DNA of 64,000 bases from Gautieria morchelliformis. Taxonomy: Eukaryota > Basidiomycota > Agaricomycetes > Gomphales > Gomphaceae. The notes under the pieces were generated by a model. That model was given only the letters and a program-made list of their open reading frames with translations. It was not told the origin of the DNA and searched no databases. Within the stretch, counting starts at the first letter, position 1; each line of letters starts with the position of its first letter. Made by a program: the position numbers and the translations under genes. The DNA lies in assembly GCA_015179125.1 (NCBI GenBank), contig WHVA01000023.1, positions 416,264 to 480,263 of the forward strand, written 5' to 3'. Shown here in pieces: positions 59,182 through 64,000 of this stretch.

Positions 59182-59490
59182 TGGAGGATGGGTGTGGTGG
59201 AGGAAAGCAAAAAAATTAGTGTATTAGGATTTGGGTACCCGGTAGATACTTTTTTGGTAGATAGAGTACATATGTATCTAGTTTTGGACGACGATCCTCG
59301 ATGGCGGCAACGATCGAGGTTCCCACCCAAAAGCCTCGGGCTTAAGGGCCGGGCTCGGGCTTCCCAGATCTCAAGCCCGGCCCTTGCAGTGGGCTTTTTG
59401 AGCTTGGGCCAGGCTCGGCTCGGGCTTTCCAGGGCTGGGCTCAGGCTCAGCCCGGGCTTAAGCCCGACCCGGGAGACCACTAGTTGGACA

Positions 59491-59797
59491 ACAGGCGATG
59501 GGGCATGTTGCAATGCGGTGCCACGTGTTGCGTGGCAACGAGAAACAGGGTGGGGCGCAGATCGACACACGAGTGGACGGCGGGGTATGGTGAAGGAGGC
59601 CTCGAGCTGCAGAATTTCAGCGCCAGATGAGTGAGTGAGAGCACTCACCTCAATTTCAAAGGAGGAGCGAGTGGTGACTCGACGGTGCACCAATGGCCAC
59701 TACTTGGCGTTGGGTGCGAGCGACGTGCGATGGGACGTGTTGAACGACGGTCGCAATAAAAATAGAAATTTCCATTTTCAAGGCTTGTGCAACTTCA
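59491..59797. other. Spacer between hAT and Copia elements
   Basis: Contains 59,640-59,730, which resembles the left flank of the hAT element (55,165-55,245: gcgctcac...gagcgagtg...caccaatggcca). No gene. Confidence 0.45.
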
Positions 59798-59917
59798 TGT
59801 TGCATCACGTGATGCAGTCAGGGCATTAGTCGCCCGTCGTACTATACAGTACGCGGCTGAGTTCGGAAGAAGAATCATACTCATCTTCTTCCGAACTCAG
59901 ATATCACTGCACTCACA

Positions 59918-59930
59918 GGTTATGGGCCCC
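59918..59930 (+). promoter_or_regulatory. Copia primer-binding site, half-tRNA(iMet) type
   Basis: GGTTATGGGCCCC follows the terminal CA of the LTR. This is the type known from Drosophila copia, where the primer is a 5' half of initiator tRNA-Met (complement of the anticodon-loop region) rather than the tRNA 3' end. Confidence 0.7.
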
Positions 59931-59958
59931 GGCCGTAGTCAAAGGAGAGATCATCGCC

Positions 59959-61126
59959 ATGTCAGATTCAGAAGCGGAAAACCGCACAAAGAGCACAAAG
60001 CTCTCAAGCACAAACTACAATGTTTGGGCGGTAGCGCTACAAGGCGAACTAATGACTATCAATGCGTGGCGGATTATCACCGAAGAATTCAAACGGCCAA
60101 CCGACACAGCAGAGGCTGAGAAATGGCTACTGAAAAAGGAGGAAGTGGCCGGCATCCTATTAAAATCCTTATCGCCCACACAATATATCCACGTTGAAGG
60201 CATGATGGACGATCCCATTGAGATGTGGAAGATGCTAAGAGCAGCGCACCGGTCACAAGTCACAAACAGTCGATTCCACGCGATGAAAAAACTGCTAAAC
60301 GTACGAAAGGACGATGCCGAATCTCTTATAGACTATATCACCCATGTTAACACTGCTACAAATGATCTTATAGCCCTTGCACCGAATACCCTAACCATGC
60401 AAAACATTATCGATGAAATTGGCGTACACGCAGTGCTTACGGGACTCAATCAAGCTGAATATGGAGCCTTCACATCCTCCCTCCTCCTGATCAGCACCCT
60501 TGACCGTACCACCGTGGCCACAGCATTCCGAAATGAAGACCTGAAACGTCAGGCTTCTACGATCTCAATGTTAGCAACTCAGGGGCTATGGCAGGGAAGG
60601 TTCGGTTGAGTTCTTAGAAAGCTAGAATCAAATGTACTCTCTCAGTGAATTTATTGTCACTGATATATTAATACAATACCTAGAATCAAATGTACTACAT
60701 GATTTTCAGTCAACATGCTATGTAAATATGAAAGATACTACTCGCCTCTCTCAGTGAATTTATTGTCACTGGGAGAGGAGTATTATTCTGTCTCAGAGAG
60801 CATATACGTGCACCCGGCCCTTTAGCGCCCAAGGGCTCGCGCGTCAAAGTCATTTCAAACTCCGCTGGGTGCAGCCGCCTGTGAAAATAGGAATAACAAA
60901 ATGAAATGGAGAGATAGGGAGTGACTGGAAAATTTCGAAAATAACCAGAGAAGTGAATGCATGGTACAGGAACAATGTGAGAAGAGATTGAAACACCACA
61001 CAATAAATTGAACATATTATGCCTGATTTTGGTCCAGGAGCATAAATGCACCCAACACTCAACAGTAGCAGCACCGTCCACGACTCGAAGCAAAAAGAGT
61101 ACTATTCTTACGTGTGCAGTATGCAA
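59959..61126 (+). pseudogene. Copia gag, interrupted by a solo LTR
   Basis: From MSDSEAENRTKSTKL at 59,959 the frame gives the Copia gag pattern: LSSTNYNVWAVALQGELM, WLLKKEEVAGILLKSL and DDPIEMWKMLRAAH. It is cut at TIS (60,568) by a solo LTR. Sequence after 61,062 (TVAAPSTTRSKKSTI) with the zinc knuckle CAVCKKRGHLADRC continues it in frame once the insertion and one CTCAA are removed. It is joined to pol without a stop. Confidence 0.8.
60569..61057 (+). mobile_element. Solo LTR in Copia gag, 489 bp, TSD CTCAA
   Basis: Starts TGTTAGCAACTC, ends CACCCAACA, flanked by CTCAA (60564-60568 and 61058-61062). Inside, agaatcaaatgtact and ctcagtgaatttattgtcac each occur twice, the second as part of a hairpin ctctcagtga...tcactgggagag. 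Confidence 0.85.
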
Positions 61127-64000
61127 AAAGCGAGGGCACCTGGCAGATCGCTGCTGGATCGCTCACTCAGAGCTTGGACCAGCACGAAATGACAAGAGGA
61201 AGGCCGCAAACCAAGCCAGAGAGAGCGCCCCGAGCGAAAATACGCAGGAACTCGCTGGAAACGCGAATTTGCGGCTGTCTTTCCATTCCCACGGCGACGA
61301 TGCCAACTTACGCTGGAACACAGACACGGGAGCGACGAGTCATATGACTCCACACCGACACTGGCTCCGAAACTATGAGCCTTACCACGTACCCATCCGA
61401 TTAGCCACGAATGAAGTCGTTTATTCAACCGGAAAGGGACAGATTCTATTCACCCCTATAATTGACGGGAAAACGGCACAGGACATCATTTTCTCGAACG
61501 TCCTACATGTACCAGCCCTCCAAAATAATCTATTAGCTGTTCTCCGCCTCACCACCCACCACAATTTTACCGTCAATATTGTGCGAAGCCGTATCTCATT
61601 CGTCCAAGATGGAGAGTTACGTTTCTGCGCCACGGTGCGAAACGGAACTGGTTTCCTACCCGGAAACACTGTCCCTAACCCAGAATACGCATTCTCCACA
61701 TCGTCACCCATCGTAGATCGATCTCTATTACACAGGCAACTTGCACACATAGGGTCATCCCGTTTGGAAAGACTTCTAAAACATGACATGGCCCGCGGAA
61801 TACATGTAAACTCCAATGCAAGCATGCCACCCATCTGCGAACCATCCATTGCAGCGAAACAACACCGTGATCCGTTCCCAAAAAGAAGTGAAAGCCGTAC
61901 ATCCAAACCACTCGACCTTGTTGTCTCTGATGTCCATGGATCCCTCCCTGTGCGCACACCGTCCGGTCATCGATATTGGATAACTTTCACAGATGATCAT
62001 ACACGCTATCGACGTGTGTACCTCCTGAAATCAAAGGATGAGGCCTTCGATGCTTACCGATCCTACAAGGTGTTTGCTGAAAACCAAACAGGATCACGAG
62101 TGAGGAGATTCAGGGATGACAAAGGAGGGGAATATATAGGCCGGAAATGGGATGAGCATTTCCAACACCAGGGGATAATCCATGAGCACACTACGAGGGG
62201 TACGCTGCAACAAAATGGAATCTTGGAACGAACCAACTGCACTCTTATTGAAGGAACGATTGCATTACTGCAACAAGCTCGTCTGCCAGCATCAATGTGG
62301 GGAGACGCCCTACAACTGCTAGTCCGTATTATCAATGCCACACCAACCTCTGCACTGCCAGACATGACGCCGTACAAAGCCTGGAACGGCCACAAACCAG
62401 ATCTGGGAATGTTACGTACCTTTGGCTGTACAGCACATGTTCACGTGCAGAAGGATCAAAGGGATGGACTTCAGCCTAGATCTCGAAAATGCATCTATCT
62501 TGGCTTCGAAAATGGATACAAAGGTTGGCGTTGTCTCGATCCCACCACAAAGCGCACTATCATATCCCGCAACGTTATTTTCAACGAGACTGAGTTCCCG
62601 GGCCTCTCCACTAACAACCCTACCCAAAGTCTGCTCAGATCAACACCTGTCTTACTCCCAAATGAGGTCGCTGCACCGCCTGACCCAGACCCACCGGATG
62701 CCCACCATGAAATCCAACCTCCTCCTATCCCAGAACAACCTGACGATGATCTACCGGCTCCGCCAGACCCTGCCCCACCTGCCCCTGAACTGCCAGTTCC
62801 AGCTCCAGACCCCGCTCCACCCGCACCTCCCGCGCAACCCCGCCATTCCAGCAGAGCTCCTGCCCGCCCCGACTACCGGTATCTCCATGACCCCTTCTTC
62901 AGACCACGACCACCTCCCGATCACGACGATCCAGGGCCTGAAGGGGGTGCTGCAGCCAGAGCCTCAATAATCCAGGCCCTGGAATTCATACACGATGGAT
63001 TGGACGTCACCAGAGCAAAATTAATCTCACCTGACACCATTGAGATAGCATTCAATGCAACCATCAAAGATGATTGTGTCCCGAAAACATTCGCTGAGGC
63101 AATGTGGCGCTCTGATGCACCATTATGGAAGGATTCCACAGACGCAGAAATCCAAGCGCTCTTGGACAACGGGACATGGGAATTGGTGAGACTGCCACCC
63201 GGAGAAAAAGCCATTGGTTCACGATGGGTATTCCGAATTAAACTCAACTCAGACGGTTCCCTGGACAAATACAAAAGTCGTCTGGTGGCAAAAGGCTATA
63301 CCCAGCGACCAGGCATCGACTACAACGAGGTGTTCGCTCCCACCACGCGATGGGCAGTGTGAGGGCAACACTAATGACGAAGCCACAACCAAAGATACTC
63401 AAGGAGATAAGAGCCGATACTAGGACAATGACCAACTGTGTAGTGGGTATCCTCAGTTTATAACTCTACCAACGATAGATACATGGGGACTTGCCTGTGT
63501 AGTGGGTATCCTCAGAGATCAAGCTGAGGAAACGCCACCACACGGGCTACAGTCTTATAGCGCTGGCAAGGCTTACATAATAGGGGAGATGGAAACTTGT
63601 AGAAGGTTACGGAAAGTGATGGAAAGTGACATGTGACAGAAGGTGACATGTGACAGAAGGTGACGGAAGGTTATGGAAACTGACGGAAGGTGATGGAAAC
63701 TCATGGAAGGAAATAGAAACTTGTGGAAGGAAACGCGTGAACCCTGACAGGCAGCCCTGCGGATGATACTGGTGCAAGGGGCACTTCAGGGAGCATACAT
63801 CGAGTCCATAGACATTTCGAACGCATACCTAAACGGGATCCTAAGCGACGATGCCCAAATATATATGGAACAACCAGAAGGATATCATCAAGGGGGTGCC
63901 GACTGGGTATGCAAGCTCAAGCAGGGACTCTACGGACTAAAGCAAAGTGGAAGGCTGTGGTATGAGCGGCTCGGATGGCACTTGAGAAATGGGATTTCAC
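61127..64000 (+). pseudogene. Copia pol: protease, integrase and start of reverse transcriptase
   Basis: Protease NTDTGATSHMTP is at about 61,318-61,353. Integrase follows with HRQLAHIG, ICEPSIAAKQHRDPF, VSDVHGSLPV, FTDDHTRYRRV, RDDKGGEYIG and NGILERTNCTLIEG, so the D,D,E residues are present. A long Pro/Asp-rich linker follows. Reverse transcriptase begins AEMW-type (TFAEAMWRSDAPLWKD) and LVAKGYTQRPGIDYNEVFAP, is cut at 63,357 by a solo LTR, and resumes at 63,755 (ALRMILVQGALQ, IDISNAYLNG, QPEGYHQGG, LKQGLYGLKQSGRLWYERL). The catalytic YxDD lies beyond the window. The second Cys of the integrase zinc finger is Ser (CEPS). Confidence 0.85.
63358..63749 (+). mobile_element. Solo LTR in Copia reverse transcriptase, 392 bp, TSD GGCAG
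   Basis: Starts TGTGAGGGCAAC, ends AACCCTGACA, flanked by GGCAG (63353-63357 and 63750-63754). Ends resemble family C. It holds gtagtgggtatcctcag twice and a run of ggaag/gaaactgtga-type short repeats (63,600-63,735). Confidence 0.88.

Larger units (their letters stand above)
55251..59482 (-). mobile_element. hAT DNA transposon, 4.2 kb, imperfect 8-bp TSD
   Basis: The ends TAGTGTTCTCCGGGCTCGGG and (complement) TAGTGGTCTCCCGGGTCGGG form terminal inverted repeats extended by GGGCT-rich sub-terminal repeats. Flanking octamers ggtggacg (55243-55250) and gttggaca (59483-59490) agree at 6 of 8 positions, as expected of an aged hAT duplication. It encodes a spliced transposase on the minus strand, broken by a solo LTR. 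Confidence 0.82.
59798..64000 (+). mobile_element. Ty1/Copia retrotransposon, 5' part, running off the window
   Basis: A short presumed 5' LTR (about 59,798-59,917) is followed at once by a primer-binding site and by gag and pol in Copia order (protease, integrase, reverse transcriptase). Two solo LTRs break gag-pol. The 3' end lies outside the window, so LTR identity and target duplication cannot be checked. Confidence 0.85.

Noticed and set aside
60607..61060. Intron within Copia gag
   Set aside because: The CTCAA duplication with TG...CA borders and the exact frame repair fit a solo LTR much better than splicing.

Overview
The window is nuclear DNA from a filamentous fungus, almost certainly a wood- or litter-decaying Agaricomycete. 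Genes are cut by many introns of about 50-70 bp with GT...AG ends and CTAAC/CTRAY branch sites. Gene content fits this group: a class II manganese peroxidase, a basidiomycete-type cytochrome P450, a DUF6533 membrane protein and an Elp1 orthologue. The transposon families are also typical: chromodomain Ty3/Gypsy, Copia, hAT and a DIRS-like tyrosine-recombinase relic.

The left part (1-28 kb) is mostly genic. In order it holds a seven-exon NAD(P)-dependent reductase (minus), a hypothetical gene (minus), a small hypothetical gene followed by a broken choline-kinase fragment (plus), a CACTA-like miniature element, a membrane-anchored RING E3 ligase of the RNF5/RNF185 type (plus), a P450 (plus), a 399-codon intronless ORF (minus), a DIRS-like relic (plus), ELP1 (minus, about 6 kb), a secreted short manganese peroxidase (plus) and a DUF6533 gene (plus). 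These genes do not form an obvious pathway. The reductase, P450 and peroxidase are all redox enzymes of types used in lignin or aromatic metabolism, but they are not adjacent and no cluster is claimed.

The right part (29-64 kb) is a transposon graveyard in which almost everything sits inside something else. I could date insertions relative to each other because most carry perfect 5-bp target-site duplications. The deepest stack is at 37,967-49,396. The 3' LTR of a minus-strand chromovirus was hit by a 1.25-kb solo LTR (AGGAC), which was hit by a 9.2-kb Ty3/Gypsy element (CTTCG). The gag-pol of that element was in turn hit by another solo LTR (GAATG). A hAT element (55,251-59,482) and a Copia element (from about 59,798 past the window end) are likewise broken by solo LTRs.

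The 9.2-kb Gypsy element is the most notable item. It has 215-bp LTRs differing at only three sites, all C/T. A coiled-coil ORF lies before gag, and an unrecognised ORF of over 600 codons lies after the chromodomain. The core of its integrase is deleted, and all six in-frame stops counted in gag-pol and ORF3 are TGA, as expected from CGA to TGA decay at methylated CpG. Other unusual structures are a 555-bp foldback, a 26-bp perfect-TIR miniature element, a cluster of eight TGA(C/G)TCA motifs and a tandem CACGTG plus long hairpin upstream of ELP1.
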